Shown piece after piece: positions 56,108-64,000 of a stretch of DNA of 64,000 nt (positions are counted from its first letter, which is position 1; every line of letters starts with the position of its first letter). The notes below the pieces were generated by a model that had not been told where the DNA came from, made no database searches, and saw only the letters and a list, made by a program, of their open reading frames with translations. This DNA comes from Pontibacter liquoris (GTDB lineage Bacteria > Bacteroidota > Bacteroidia > Cytophagales > Hymenobacteraceae): the NCBI RefSeq assembly GCF_022758235.1, contig NZ_JALEBG010000001.1, positions 2,604,001-2,668,000 on the forward strand, written 5' to 3'. The translations under genes were made by a program, and so were the position numbers.

Positions 56108-56124
56108 ACTTTGAATTACAAAGT
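56108..56124. promoter_or_regulatory. Candidate winged-helix operator, copy 1
   Basis: The 6-5-6 palindrome ACTTTG-AATTA-CAAAGT is preceded by AAAGT. It lies 30 bases upstream of the 56078 start and shares both arms with the copy at 57091, so both are likely bound by the same regulator, most simply the winged-helix protein at 56143. Confidence 0.65.
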
Positions 56125-56142
56125 TTAAGAACAAAAAAAATA

Positions 56143-56451
56143 TCAGCTGTCTTTCCTGTTATTTAAAATCAGCTGTTCCAGCGCATCCAGGTGGCTGTTG
56201 AAAGCTTCACGGCCCGCCTCAGTGGCAAGGTATGTAGTGTTTGGTTTTCGGCCCACAAACTGCTTTTCTACGCGCAGGTAATCGGCTTCTTCCAGCGCCC
56301 GCAGGTGGCTGGCCAGGTTCCCGTCCGTAAGTTGCAGGGTATCTTTCAGGGTGCTGAAATCTACCTTCTCCTCCACCATCAGCACCGACATAATGCCTAG
56401 CCGCGCCCTGCTTTCGAAGGCTTTGTTTATATTTTCAAGGTAATCTTTCAC
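56143..56451 (-). CDS. Winged helix-turn-helix regulator, GTG start
   Basis: I place the start at GTG 56451, seven bases after the upstream stop, giving VKDYLENINKAFESRARLGI, the usual opening of this Bacteroidota family. The 102-residue protein has the winged-helix core ILMSVLMVEEKVDF-like start, FSTLKDTLQLTDGNLASHLR for the recognition helix, and LRVEKQFVGRKPNTTYLATE in the wing. It follows the membrane protein gene at 56459, a common pairing, and both sit under a palindromic operator. An upstream alternative ATG at 56493 falls inside the previous gene and is less likely. Confidence 0.88.
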   Translation of the reverse strand: MKDYLENINKAFESRARLGIMSVLMVEEKVDFSTLKDTLQLTDGNLASHLRALEEADYLRVEKQFVGRKPNTTYLATEAGREAFNSHLDALEQLILNNRKDS

Positions 56452-56458
56452 AGGGCTG

Positions 56459-57082
56459 CTACCGTTCGTATTTGAAGTATACCAGCGTACCATACACGAT
56501 GTGCAGCACCCCGAATCCGAGTGTCCAGGCGAACAGCCCATACCCTATAAAAAAGCTGGCAAGCAACCCAAGTACAAGCTCACAAAGGCCCAGGTAACGA
56601 ATATCGCTCAGGGTATACTTGCTGGCATTTAACAGCGCGCACCCATAAAAAAGCAGCATCGCAGGGGCCACTAAGTAGAGCAGACCATGATAGATCAGAA
56701 TCGCACAAAAAATACCGCCGGCAGCTAAAGGGATGAACAGGTTAATAAGCATCCTTTCGGTTTTACTATCCCATACCCGGTGATTGGATTTGCGGGCGTT
56801 GCGTGCCGTAAAATAAATGGCCGAGCAAAGAGCAAGTATAAACACGAGCGCTGCCACCGCAAGTATAAACAAAACCGCTTCCCGGGTAAGATAGCGTCCC
56901 GCATCCTGCTTATAATCGATGTGGTGCGTGAGCAGGTACCATTTTACAACAACTGCCCCTAATAGGGCCGATACGCCGGCTGCCACACCCGAAAGCCCGC
57001 TCAGCGAAATAAAGCGGGAAGAGCGGTCCATGATGTTACGGATCTCGTGCAGGGCTGCTAACTGGTCTTGCTGCTGGTTCAT
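56459..57082 (-). CDS. Multi-helix membrane protein, partner of the winged-helix regulator
   Basis: The 207-residue protein begins with a charged N-terminus (MNQQQDQLAALHEIRNIMDR) and has four to six hydrophobic helices, including SGLSGVAAGVSALLGAVVVK, AVLFILAVAALVFILALC and LGLCELVLGLLASFFIGYGL. It is always in my memory adjacent to such winged-helix proteins in Cytophagales. It is the first gene of its unit and lies 8 bases downstream of the palindromic operator copy at 57091. Function unknown. Confidence 0.78.
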   Translation of the reverse strand: MNQQQDQLAALHEIRNIMDRSSRFISLSGLSGVAAGVSALLGAVVVKWYLLTHHIDYKQDAGRYLTREAVLFILAVAALVFILALCSAIYFTARNARKSNHRVWDSKTERMLINLFIPLAAGGIFCAILIYHGLLYLVAPAMLLFYGCALLNASKYTLSDIRYLGLCELVLGLLASFFIGYGLFAWTLGFGVLHIVYGTLVYFKYER

Positions 57083-57090
57083 CTTAAAGT

Positions 57091-57107
57091 ACTTTGTGTT
57101 TCAAAGT
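57091..57107. promoter_or_regulatory. Candidate winged-helix operator, copy 2
   Basis: The palindrome ACTTTG-TGTTT-CAAAGT is preceded by AAAGT and lies 8 bases before the 57082 start. The same 6-5-6 format occurs at 56108. Confidence 0.65.
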
Positions 57108-57374
57108 TAGTTAAGCTTTACGTAAGCGCAAGTAATTTGATATAAATATTTTCGGGGGAGTGTTTTCCTTACAAACACTTCCAGCAGCCAACCTGCTCTA
57201 TGCAACCTGATCTGCGAAAAACAGCGCTATCTCTAAGTTTCCCTTCATCCCAAACGCGCGTAAATTTTTCCACCCCCTAAATCCGGTCCTTCCTTCGGCA
57301 TCGTAGGTCTTGCAATCTACAGGTTATACATCCCTGTAGCTCATCAAAAACTTGTTCACTAAACGCTTATACTT

Positions 57375-58088
57375 ATGAAAAAACTACAAGACAAACCATC
57401 CGGGAAAGATGCCGGCTTAACCAGCAACTTGTTGGTTCCGATGCAGCGCCGTATGTTCTTCCGTTATGCAGGCGCAACCGCAGCAGTTACGACACTTCTA
57501 TTTGCCACTTCCTCCTGCGACAACGACGATGATGAAGCGCCGCTGGACCCGACAGCGGTAGACCTGGGTTCTGGCGACACCGGTGTGTTAAATTATGCTT
57601 ATGCTTTGGAGCAACTGGAAGCTGCCTTTTATACCCAGGTGGTAGCCAAATCGCTGAGTATGTTTAACCAGACAGAGCAGCAGATCATGCAGGACCTGAA
57701 AGGGCATGAAAATATTCACCGCGATTTCCTGAAAGCGGCACTTGGTTCCGCGGCCATACCTGACCTGGAAGTAAATTTCAGTGCCATCGACTTCAATGAT
57801 AAAAACAGCATTTTATCAACTGCCCGCACGTTCGAAGATCTGGGAGTGGCGGCCTACAATGGCGCCGGAAGGCTGTTAGAAAATGCCGGGTACCTGACAT
57901 TAGCCGGCAAGATCGTTTCGGTGGAGGCACGCCATGCAGCCGTTATCCGGGACCTGATCACAAACGGCACCTTTTCCGACTCGGCCAACGACAAAGGGCT
58001 GGATCCGGCTATGATGCCGGCCGATGTACTGGCCGCAGCCTCTGCGTTTATCAAGACAAAAATTTCTGCTAACAACTTACCTAAATAA
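57375..58088 (+). CDS. Ferritin-like domain protein, Tat-like signal (copy 1)
   Basis: The 237-residue protein has a signal with QRRMFFRYAGATAAV (twin-arginine-like) and a lipobox-like SSC before an acidic stretch. The domain (about 65-210) is a ferritin-like four-helix bundle with Glu/His pairs in ALEQLEAAFYTQVVAK, GHENIHRDFL, FEDLGVAAYNGA and VEARHAAVIRDL. It starts an operon with a second ferritin-like gene, 9 bases later. The fold fits iron or oxidative stress protein outside the cytoplasm. Confidence 0.92.
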   Translation: MKKLQDKPSGKDAGLTSNLLVPMQRRMFFRYAGATAAVTTLLFATSSCDNDDDEAPLDPTAVDLGSGDTGVLNYAYALEQLEAAFYTQVVAKSLSMFNQTEQQIMQDLKGHENIHRDFLKAALGSAAIPDLEVNFSAIDFNDKNSILSTARTFEDLGVAAYNGAGRLLENAGYLTLAGKIVSVEARHAAVIRDLITNGTFSDSANDKGLDPAMMPADVLAAASAFIKTKISANNLPK

Positions 58089-58096
58089 GCCGCGCC

Positions 58097-58897
58097 ATGA
58101 ACATTTTCAACATACTAGAAGATATACAAAAAGCTGATCCGGAAGTATACAACAGGATCGACTCCCGCCGAAGCGCTTTTAAAAACCTTGGAAGCTTTGG
58201 CAAAAAAGCGGCTCTGGCTGCTATCCCGCTGGCCCTCGGCTCCGTTTTTCAGAAGGCCTACGGGCAAAGCTCCGGCACAGTGGTTGATGTGCTTAACTTC
58301 GCGTTGAAGCTGGAATACCTGGAGCGTAATTTTTATACCCAGGCTTTAGCCGCTAACGGCCTGATAACAGACACTGCTGCCAAAGCAGCCCTACAGAAAA
58401 TACAACAGCACGAGGCAGCGCACGTGGACCTGCTGAAAGCAACCATCCAAAGCCTGAACGGAACGCCCATCAGCGAACCAACCTTTAATTTCGGAAAAAA
58501 TTTCCCGGACTGGAACACCAACTACCAGACATTTCTGACACTGGCGCAGGCTTTTGAAGACACCGGAGTGCGAGCCTACAAAGGTCAGGCAGCAAACCTG
58601 ATCAGCAACGATACCGTGCTGACAGCTGCTTTGCAGATACACTCAGTGGAGGCACGCCATGCGGCGCATATCAGGCGCATGCGTAGCAAAGCAGGATGGA
58701 TTTTGGGAGCAGGTGCTAATAGCAATGTACCTGCAGGTGCTCAGCCGGTTTATGCCGGCGAAGACAACGTAGCGCACGGCGGCATAAACGATATCACATC
58801 GCTGGGTGGCGGTTACTCAACAGAAATTGCTACCGGCGCATTCGATGAGCCATTGACTAAAGAAAAAGTAGCTGAAATTGTATCGCTTTTTGAATAA
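58097..58897 (+). CDS. Ferritin-like domain protein (copy 2)
   Basis: The 266-residue protein has an N-terminal helix with RRSAFKNLGSFGKKAAL and hydrophobic LAAIPLALGSVF, a Tat-like or signal region. The ferritin-like helices (about 60-215) carry LKLEYLERNFYTQALAANGL, QQHEAAHVDLL, FEDTGVRAYKGQAANL and VEARHAAHIRRM. The C-terminal 50 residues are Gly/Asn-rich. It is the tandem partner of the 57375 gene. The pair is a recurrent arrangement in Bacteroidota. Confidence 0.92.
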   Translation: MNIFNILEDIQKADPEVYNRIDSRRSAFKNLGSFGKKAALAAIPLALGSVFQKAYGQSSGTVVDVLNFALKLEYLERNFYTQALAANGLITDTAAKAALQKIQQHEAAHVDLLKATIQSLNGTPISEPTFNFGKNFPDWNTNYQTFLTLAQAFEDTGVRAYKGQAANLISNDTVLTAALQIHSVEARHAAHIRRMRSKAGWILGAGANSNVPAGAQPVYAGEDNVAHGGINDITSLGGGYSTEIATGAFDEPLTKEKVAEIVSLFE

Positions 58898-59171
58898 CCA
58901 TTCTGCTAAACAACCGTGATTTTCCATCAATGTAAGTTTGAAAAGAGCTGCCCCTGGCGGCTCTTTTCCTTTCAGCTTAGGGCTAAATTTCAGGCTAATT
59001 CGTTCGCTATTGGTGCTCTGGATCTGACCTAAATTGTAGCTATCTAAACTTTTTACCTCTCACCATGTTGGACTTTTATTCCTGGCAAGTATAAATTACA
59101 CTAAAACCTACCAGAATTTTACTACATTACGAGTACCCTTATAAAATTTGTTCATTATAAAGGTAAACAGA

Positions 59172-59729
59172 TTGGCTAACCAACACTCAGTACCCAAAGT
59201 AAGTGAAGAAGACCTGGTGTCCCGCCTCCGCAACCGGGATACCTCGGCCATGTCTGTGCTGTATGATATGTACAGTGCCACCCTATATGGTGTGGTTTTG
59301 CAGATCGTACGGATCGAGGAGACGGCGGAGGATGTGCTGCAGGAGGCATTCCTGAAAATATGGAACTCATTTGAACATTATGATGCGTCGAAAGGAAGGC
59401 TTTTTACCTGGATGATCAACATCTGCAGAAACCAGGCGATCGATTCAATCCGCTCCAAGCAGCACCGCGTAAGTAACCTGACACAAGATATCACGACCAA
59501 CGTACACGCCAGCCTTTCGGCAGTAGCGTTTAAGCCGGAGCATGTCGGTGTCTATGATATGATCGAGAACCTAAATCCGGAACAGAAACAGGTCATAGAC
59601 CTGATGTATTTTGAGGGATTTACGCAAAGCGAAATTGCTGAAGCATATAACATACCTTTGGGAACAGTGAAGACCAGGGCGCGCAGCGCTGTAAAATCTT
59701 TGTCCAAATTTTTTAAAGACCGTGCATAA
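59172..59729 (+). CDS. ECF sigma-70 factor, TTG start
   Basis: The protein has the region 2 motif VLYDMYSATLYGVVLQI and EDVLQEAFLKIWNSFEHYD, region 2.4 TWMINICRNQAIDSIRSKQH, and region 4 NLNPEQKQVIDLMYFEGFTQ with SEIAEAYNIPLGTVKTRARS. The most likely start is TTG 59172, preceded by AAAGG at 8 bases distance; a farther TTG at 59148 lacks a ribosome-binding site. It is followed by its anti-sigma gene with an 8-base overlap. It probably controls the ferritin-like pair and itself. Confidence 0.92.
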   Translation: MANQHSVPKVSEEDLVSRLRNRDTSAMSVLYDMYSATLYGVVLQIVRIEETAEDVLQEAFLKIWNSFEHYDASKGRLFTWMINICRNQAIDSIRSKQHRVSNLTQDITTNVHASLSAVAFKPEHVGVYDMIENLNPEQKQVIDLMYFEGFTQSEIAEAYNIPLGTVKTRARSAVKSLSKFFKDRA

Positions 59730-60534
59730 CGAAGATTACATAGCATCCGGAATTCTGGAGCTTTATGCAGCCGGAGGCTTGACCCCGGCTGAATGCGAGG
59801 AAGTAGAACGCCATGCCGCTGCTTCTCCTGCCGTGCGCCAGGCCCTGGAGGAAGCCTGCGCTACGATGGAAGCGTATGCGAACCTTTATGCTGTTCCCCC
59901 CAGAGCCGCGCTCAAAGACAGGGTTATGCAGCACATCGATAGTTCAGCGCATGCAGAAACTCCTGTTAGGGCGCTCTATCCGGAAGATCGTAAAGAAGCG
60001 GGTGCCTTCAAATGGCTGTTTGTGGCAAGCATTGTATTGGTTTTATTATCTGGCTTTTTGTGCTTTCATTTTTATACCAAATGGCAGCAGGCCGAAGAAA
60101 GACTGGCTGGTGCTATTGCCTCGGAGCAGCAGCTGGCACAAAATTTTGAAAGGACCTCACTTCAATTGCAGAATCAGGAAGAAATCCTCTCGGTTCTGCG
60201 AAACCCGGAGTTTAAATCTGTCAGATTGGAAGGTGTAGAATCTCATGCCGGCGCCAGTATGATGGTTTACTGGAACGCGCGTCAGCAAAAAGTATTTGTT
60301 GATGAAGTCCGCTTACCCGCACCACCTCCTGGTAAGCAGTATCAATTATGGGCGCTACAAGACGGACAGCCGATTGATGCGGGGCTGATCGCGATTTCGG
60401 ATGCGAAAGCAAGTATGCAGCAGATGAAAAAGATCAGCGCTGCGGAGGCTTTTGCCGTGACCCTTGAACCGGTTGGTGGAAGCAAGACGCCAACACTGGA
60501 ACAGCTTACTGTAATGGGCAAAATCACCTCCTGA
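59722..60534 (+). CDS. RskA-like anti-sigma factor, GTG start
   Basis: The 270-residue protein begins at GTG 59722 inside the sigma factor end (8-base overlap, translational coupling). The cytosolic anti-sigma domain (about 1-75) has SGILELYAAGGLTPAECEEV and a ZAS-like helix, though it lacks the full His-x3-Cys-x2-Cys of zinc anti-sigma domains. One membrane helix (about 95-115, WLFVASIVLVLLSGFLCF) is followed by a coiled coil and a periplasmic RskA-type domain (MVYWNARQQKVFVDEVRLP, GKQYQLWALQDGQPIDAGLI). It binds and inactivates the neighbouring sigma factor until a signal releases it. Confidence 0.9.
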   Translation: MHNEDYIASGILELYAAGGLTPAECEEVERHAAASPAVRQALEEACATMEAYANLYAVPPRAALKDRVMQHIDSSAHAETPVRALYPEDRKEAGAFKWLFVASIVLVLLSGFLCFHFYTKWQQAEERLAGAIASEQQLAQNFERTSLQLQNQEEILSVLRNPEFKSVRLEGVESHAGASMMVYWNARQQKVFVDEVRLPAPPPGKQYQLWALQDGQPIDAGLIAISDAKASMQQMKKISAAEAFAVTLEPVGGSKTPTLEQLTVMGKITS

Positions 60535-60753
60535 TTTTATACTTACTTTATTTAGGAACATGCCGCTTTAGAAGGTTTATTGCTTAACTAGCAGCAGTGA
60601 ACGTATAAAGCTTGTTCCGGTATACTTTCGAAAGCTTATATAAATTAACTAGTACCTGCTAACTCCAAAGGCTCCTGTTGCCTGTTCGGCTTCCTGCTTC
60701 ATCCCTTCCCTAAATACCACAACTCTTTCATTTTTAAAAAGTTAAAAATAAAC
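60535..60753. other. Intergenic, nothing seen
   Basis: Spacer of about 220 bases between the anti-sigma gene and the SpoIIAA-like gene with no recognised element. Confidence 0.3.
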
Positions 60754-61161
60754 ATGGAAGTATACAGCGATGATCATATCAGGCTGACCTATACCGCGGA
60801 ACAGAGCCTCTTATATGCCGTCTGGAAAGAGCATAAGGAGTATGATGCTGCAGCGGTAAAACAGGCTTTCATGGCCATAGTGGCCACTGCCACCGAACAT
60901 AAAATACTGAACCTCATGCTGAACTTTGCCAACAACACCCAAAACTTAACAGAGGCTGAATACAAAAGTCTGATCGCCCAACTGGCGCTGGGGCTGCAGC
61001 ATACTTCCACCCAGAAAATAGCCTGCATCGGCCCGATCGACAGTCCGCGCGAACAAAGCATCCTCGCTGCGTTTAACGAGATCAAAACAGCTATTCCGCT
61101 GGCTTTGGACTTCCGCTTCTATTCTAACAGGGCATCGGCCTTGCAATGGCTACTTACCTGA
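60754..61161 (+). CDS. STAS/SpoIIAA-like hypothetical protein
   Basis: The 135-residue cytosolic protein has alternating strands and helices: IRLTYTAEQSLLYAVWKEHK, AFMAIVATATEHKILNLMLN and TQKIACIGPIDSPREQSILA. It resembles the gene product at 40286 in overall layout and length, and the STAS/SpoIIAA-like families. Function unknown. It is single. Confidence 0.65.
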   Translation: MEVYSDDHIRLTYTAEQSLLYAVWKEHKEYDAAAVKQAFMAIVATATEHKILNLMLNFANNTQNLTEAEYKSLIAQLALGLQHTSTQKIACIGPIDSPREQSILAAFNEIKTAIPLALDFRFYSNRASALQWLLT

Positions 61162-61287
61162 CAGAAAACTAGTATAGGCATACTCCCTGCGGCTATCGCC
61201 GGTTAAAGTATAAACGCCGTTTAGATTGTTGGCTCTTTTGCTATTTAAGCGGCATTTACACATTGCTGCAAAGAAGAGCAATACGCC

Positions 61288-61719
61288 TTACGTTTCCACC
61301 AGCTGCGTTTTCAGGCCTGCCAGGTTTCCGGTTCTAGTCCTGCCCAGCACAAGGGCCGTTTTCCGGCGCGCACCAACCCGGTATACTTTAACATCCTGCA
61401 GGTGCTGCGCCAGAAAAGCCTGCAACTGCTGAAAGCGCTGGGCCATTTTCCTGTCCTCCTCCCCCATGTCAGGCGTTTCTGTTACCTGGTTGCGGAAAAA
61501 TGCGGCAAGCGTCACAGTCTCTGTCTTTTCACCCGCAGGCATACCGGCCCAGGAGGTCAGTTCTGCTGCCGTGGGCTCATTCCCTTCCATTGCAGGAAAA
61601 TGTACTACCACGAATGGAGCATCTGTTTCGCTCACATAGTATAAGCCTTCTGCCTGTTGCCGGAGCCCTTCCAGCAGGGCCGCTGTGGTAGCAGCATTCT
61701 CTCTTTCGCTTGCGTTCAT
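61288..61719 (-). CDS. Nuclease A inhibitor (NuiA) family protein
   Basis: The 143-residue cytosolic protein matches the NuiA family: LLEGLRQQAEGLYYVSETDA, PFVVVHFPAME, FRNQVTETPDMGEEDRKMAQ and VKVYRVGARRKTALVLGRTR. NuiA of Anabaena binds and blocks the DRGH nuclease NucA in the cytosol. Here the gene lies 57 bases from a gene for such a nuclease, which is exported as a lipoprotein. So the inhibitor would protect the cell from nuclease before its export. It lacks a signal peptide, consistent with that role. Confidence 0.9.
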   Translation of the reverse strand: MNASERENAATTAALLEGLRQQAEGLYYVSETDAPFVVVHFPAMEGNEPTAAELTSWAGMPAGEKTETVTLAAFFRNQVTETPDMGEEDRKMAQRFQQLQAFLAQHLQDVKVYRVGARRKTALVLGRTRTGNLAGLKTQLVET

Positions 61720-61776
61720 GTCTTTCTGTGGCGCTTACACCATTTACCTGACCTATTTATAGTACGGCAGCCGCTG

Positions 61777-62637
61777 CTACGAGGCGGGCACCCTATCTAC
61801 CTGGCTCTCGAGCACCTGCTGCACCTGCTCGGGCAAGGCCGAGAGCAGATCGTACCCAGTGGCTTTTTCAATCGCGTCTACTGTGGTGCGGTAGGAGGCC
61901 CAGTCGGAACGGACGCTCTCCTCGTTGGGTGTATCCACGGCAATCACCCGGGTCGTTCTGCTGATGCGCTGCAGGTCATTTTCTCCTTCGGGGAGCACCA
62001 CCAGCACTTTCCAGATGCGGGCGGGCACTGTTATCCGGCCGTTGTCTATGGTTTTGGCAAAGCCATTACTGCCCGTACCTCCCTGGCCATAGCTGCCCAT
62101 CACCACATATACTTCCATGCCTGCCGCTACCAATGCACGGGTATAATCCTCCAGGTTCGCCCATGTCTGCTGGTTGTTATTTGGAGCCTGCGGAATCATG
62201 TTGGTCATCAGAAAGGTGGCTGCATTGCTTTCTACGGAGTTTGTCCGGTCTGCTGAAGGCGTGTTATGCCCGCGATCGAAGCCACTGCCCCTGTACGCCG
62301 AGGCACTTACCTGGTACCAGCCTTCCGGCAAAGCAGGATCCGGGCGAAAGTTATCCTGCCGTTCGGCCGAACCCAGCCACTGCCTGCTCACATGCCAGCT
62401 CACCCAGTTCGGCGTGCCGCGCTGCCGGCTATAGGAAAGCGCAAACTGCGGCTTTAGCAGCAGGAAGTTGTTCTCCTGGGTGGCACTGGCGGTAGCGCCG
62501 CTGGGGTTTCCCAATAGCAACTGCTCCTGCTCCGGGGTGATTGTCTTACCGGGTATTAACTGCGTTTCTTTACAGCCGGAAAGCAGCAGAAAGAGTACGA
62601 GAATGTATTTGTAGGTTTGTTTAAAGGTCTTGCTCAT
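61777..62637 (-). CDS. DNA/RNA non-specific endonuclease (DRGH, NucA-like) lipoprotein
   Basis: The 286-residue protein has a lipoprotein signal (YILVLFLLLSGC). The catalytic domain of the NUC family (about 70-270) carries the DRGH motif in GSGFDRGHNTPSADRTNSV (His general base), the metal Asn in TFLMTNMIPQAPNNNQQTWA and VYVVMGSYGQGG. It cuts DNA and RNA outside the cell membrane. The neighbouring gene at 61288 encodes a NuiA-type inhibitor. All catalytic residues are present. Confidence 0.93.
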   Translation of the reverse strand: MSKTFKQTYKYILVLFLLLSGCKETQLIPGKTITPEQEQLLLGNPSGATASATQENNFLLLKPQFALSYSRQRGTPNWVSWHVSRQWLGSAERQDNFRPDPALPEGWYQVSASAYRGSGFDRGHNTPSADRTNSVESNAATFLMTNMIPQAPNNNQQTWANLEDYTRALVAAGMEVYVVMGSYGQGGTGSNGFAKTIDNGRITVPARIWKVLVVLPEGENDLQRISRTTRVIAVDTPNEESVRSDWASYRTTVDAIEKATGYDLLSALPEQVQQVLESQVDRVPAS

Positions 62638-62787
62638 GCTTAAAGTTAAGCAACAAGACCTTTGCAGCTGCCATGGAAGCAGCTATTACCCGGAAAGCTT
62701 AAATCTTACATTCCTTAAATCCAGTAACGCTACAAAGTATAGTCTTTCAGGCGCAATTCTAGGAAGAAACATTGGAAACGTGCGGAC

Positions 62788-62806
62788 ACAAGCGGACGCT
62801 CGCGCC
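62788..62806. repeat. 19-nt dispersed repeat, copy 2
   Basis: ACAAGCGGACGCTCGCGCC, one base different from the copy at 45526-45544. Confidence 0.7.
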
Positions 62807-62846
62807 GGAAAGGGCTGTTCGGCAAAACGCCCAAGTAGCTTCAAAA

Positions 62847-62888
62847 AAAAGCGGGGTGAATACGTATATCCACCCCGCTTTTATACTT
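62847..62888 (-). terminator. Bidirectional Rho-independent terminator
   Basis: AAAAGCGGGGTG (62847-62858) pairs with CACCCCGCTTTT (62871-62882) over a 12-nt loop. On the minus strand it follows the zinc peptidase gene by 16 bases, with a run of T (the complement of 62843-62850) past the stem. Confidence 0.85.
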
Positions 62889-62904
62889 TATATAATATCC
62901 TTTA

Positions 62905-64000
62905 TCAAAGCTTTACAAGCGTAGGCAGCTGCGCTTCGAAGAGCCGTGTAAATTCCTGGCTGGTGAGGATGTGCCCTTGTTTTTGTGCACTATTTGCCAG
63001 GTTATAGCCCCATTCAGCAGCGGCCATGCGCTGTGTCGGCGTGCCATGGTGGCCCGTACTTGTAAAAGAACAATCGCCTATGTTAAAGAACACCTGCAAG
63101 AATTGCTGCACCCGCTTCCATTGCATCGAAGCGCCTCTTGCATGCGAGAGGTAGTAGGCTGAATAGGCATCTGCCATCAGTTCGGTTCTGCGGGTAGCCT
63201 CCGGGCTGCGGACGCCTTCAAACAGGTTTAGTTGAAACTGGATGTGGTGGCCAAATTCGTGCGCGAGAATAGCCTGTGGGGCAATGTCTCCATACCCGAG
63301 GGCAGAAAAAGCTTCCATAATGCCATCGCCCATAATGATCTTATCCGGTATGTTGGCGTATGGTTGGTAGTTAAATCCTTTAATGGCAAAGGCATTAAAA
63401 GTAAAAATAGGATGATCACCCCCTCTGTACTGCGGGAACACCTTTACCAATTCTACCACGATATCAGCCAGGTTGGCTGCTAAGGAGGGACTTAAGCCAT
63501 ACACGGCAACATAGGTTCTGATGATCTTATCTCTGTCCTGCAGCATGTTTCCATGCATGGCAGCCAGTACAATGTCGTCTGATTGAATATTCCAGAAACG
63601 TTTCAGATCCTTGAACGCTTTCGTTACCTGGTGTGTATATTCTCCATCTACGCCGAAATACTGGTTCTCAGAGCTGTTTTCAAACACGTAGGCTTCATAC
63701 GTGGGCAGATCGAGCATCGCAAAATCAAGCACATACCCTATTATCTCCGCGTTCCAGTCAGCCAGTTGTTTATCCAGCCATACGTTCATAGGGGTATTTG
63801 CATCGCAGGGAGTGGGTTCTATGGCCAGCGCACTACGGACCAGGTCCCGGTAGTGCGCATCGGTTTGTAATAACTGCGCAGAACTTTGCCTGAGTTGTTC
63901 TTCAAAGCCCGCCGGCAGCGAAGCGCGCAAGCGGCTGAGCTTTTCTGCGGATGCTTTTGAAACTTGATTTGCCTGAATGGTAGACGCAGGGTTTACGGTG
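62905..64000 (-). CDS. Zinc metallopeptidase, N-terminus cut by window edge
   Basis: The open frame runs to the right edge without a stop, so the start and any signal peptide lie outside. The visible 365 residues include the catalytic motif QAILAHEFGHHIQF, a downstream ligand candidate in RTELMADAYSAYYLSHARG and a terminal GHHGTPTQRMAAAEWGYNLA. The glutamate-type zinc ligand in RRTELMADAY supports a gluzincin-like HExxH/E set. The upstream visible part is SKASAEKLSRLRASLP. Probably a secreted or lipoprotein peptidase of a family common in Bacteroidota. It is convergent to none and closed by the terminator at 62847-62882. Confidence 0.85.
   Translation of the reverse strand, partial: TVNPASTIQANQVSKASAEKLSRLRASLPAGFEEQLRQSSAQLLQTDAHYRDLVRSALAIEPTPCDANTPMNVWLDKQLADWNAEIIGYVLDFAMLDLPTYEAYVFENSSENQYFGVDGEYTHQVTKAFKDLKRFWNIQSDDIVLAAMHGNMLQDRDKIIRTYVAVYGLSPSLAANLADIVVELVKVFPQYRGGDHPIFTFNAFAIKGFNYQPYANIPDKIIMGDGIMEAFSALGYGDIAPQAILAHEFGHHIQFQLNLFEGVRSPEATRRTELMADAYSAYYLSHARGASMQWKRVQQFLQVFFNIGDCSFTSTGHHGTPTQRMAAAEWGYNLANSAQKQGHILTSQEFTRLFEAQLPTLVKL

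Overview
The window looks like a chromosomal segment of a Bacteroidota bacterium, most likely order Cytophagales and close to Pontibacter/Hymenobacteraceae. This is inferred from gene families (3-keto-disaccharide hydrolases of the DUF1080 type, a PVC-type heme lipoprotein, DUF6340 and DUF4256 proteins, paired ferritin-like secreted proteins, a tricorn-like S41 peptidase), from the scarcity of strong Shine-Dalgarno sites, and from the heptamer AAGTATA/TATACTT that recurs between genes. No rRNA, tRNA, CRISPR array, intact transposase or integrase was found. Layout: 1-13.8 kb is an accessory defence island. At the left edge a three-gene minus-strand operon encodes a membrane-anchored TerB-N/TerB-C protein, a BrxD-like (DUF2791) P-loop ATPase and an Lhr-like DEAD/DEAH helicase that runs off the window. 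It is followed by an XRE-type regulator, small hypothetical genes, an orphan protein with two SUKH (SMI1/KNR4) immunity domains, and an AT-rich SIR2-HerA antiphage cassette. The cassette sits between remains of an RNA-repair locus: an rtcB relic on its left and a TROVE/Ro60 relic on its right. 14-26 kb holds a secreted tricorn-like peptidase and a four-gene minus-strand set for oxidised (3-keto) sugar use: DUF1080 hydrolase, Gfo/Idh/MocA oxidoreductase, MFS transporter and a heme-binding dehydrogenase-like lipoprotein. A dead porin and a dead c-type cytochrome follow. 26.7-43 kb has an SGNH acyltransferase, a DinB protein, and a heavily rearranged redox cluster beside an AraC regulator: two aldo/keto reductases, cupins and cupin relics, two alpha/beta hydrolases (one cut by an amber codon), an SDR relic, a cyclophilin-like lipoprotein and an acetyltransferase. 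A DHFR-like gene and a Bcr/CflA efflux pump come next. 43-57 kb carries lipoproteins, a class III nucleotide cyclase, a YpfJ-type zinc peptidase, a YciE/F ferritin-like protein, a cupin, zinc alcohol dehydrogenase, aldehyde dehydrogenase, a QorB-like SDR, and a cluster of small membrane proteins with a winged-helix regulator and two identical-format palindromic operators. 57-64 kb has two tandem ferritin-like proteins, an ECF sigma/anti-sigma pair, a secreted DRGH nuclease next to a NuiA-type nuclease inhibitor, and a zinc metallopeptidase cut by the right edge. Two themes run through the window: gene decay (at least ten recognisable relics) and small repeats, including a three-copy hairpin repeat family at 13.5, 30.2 and 42.7 kb.
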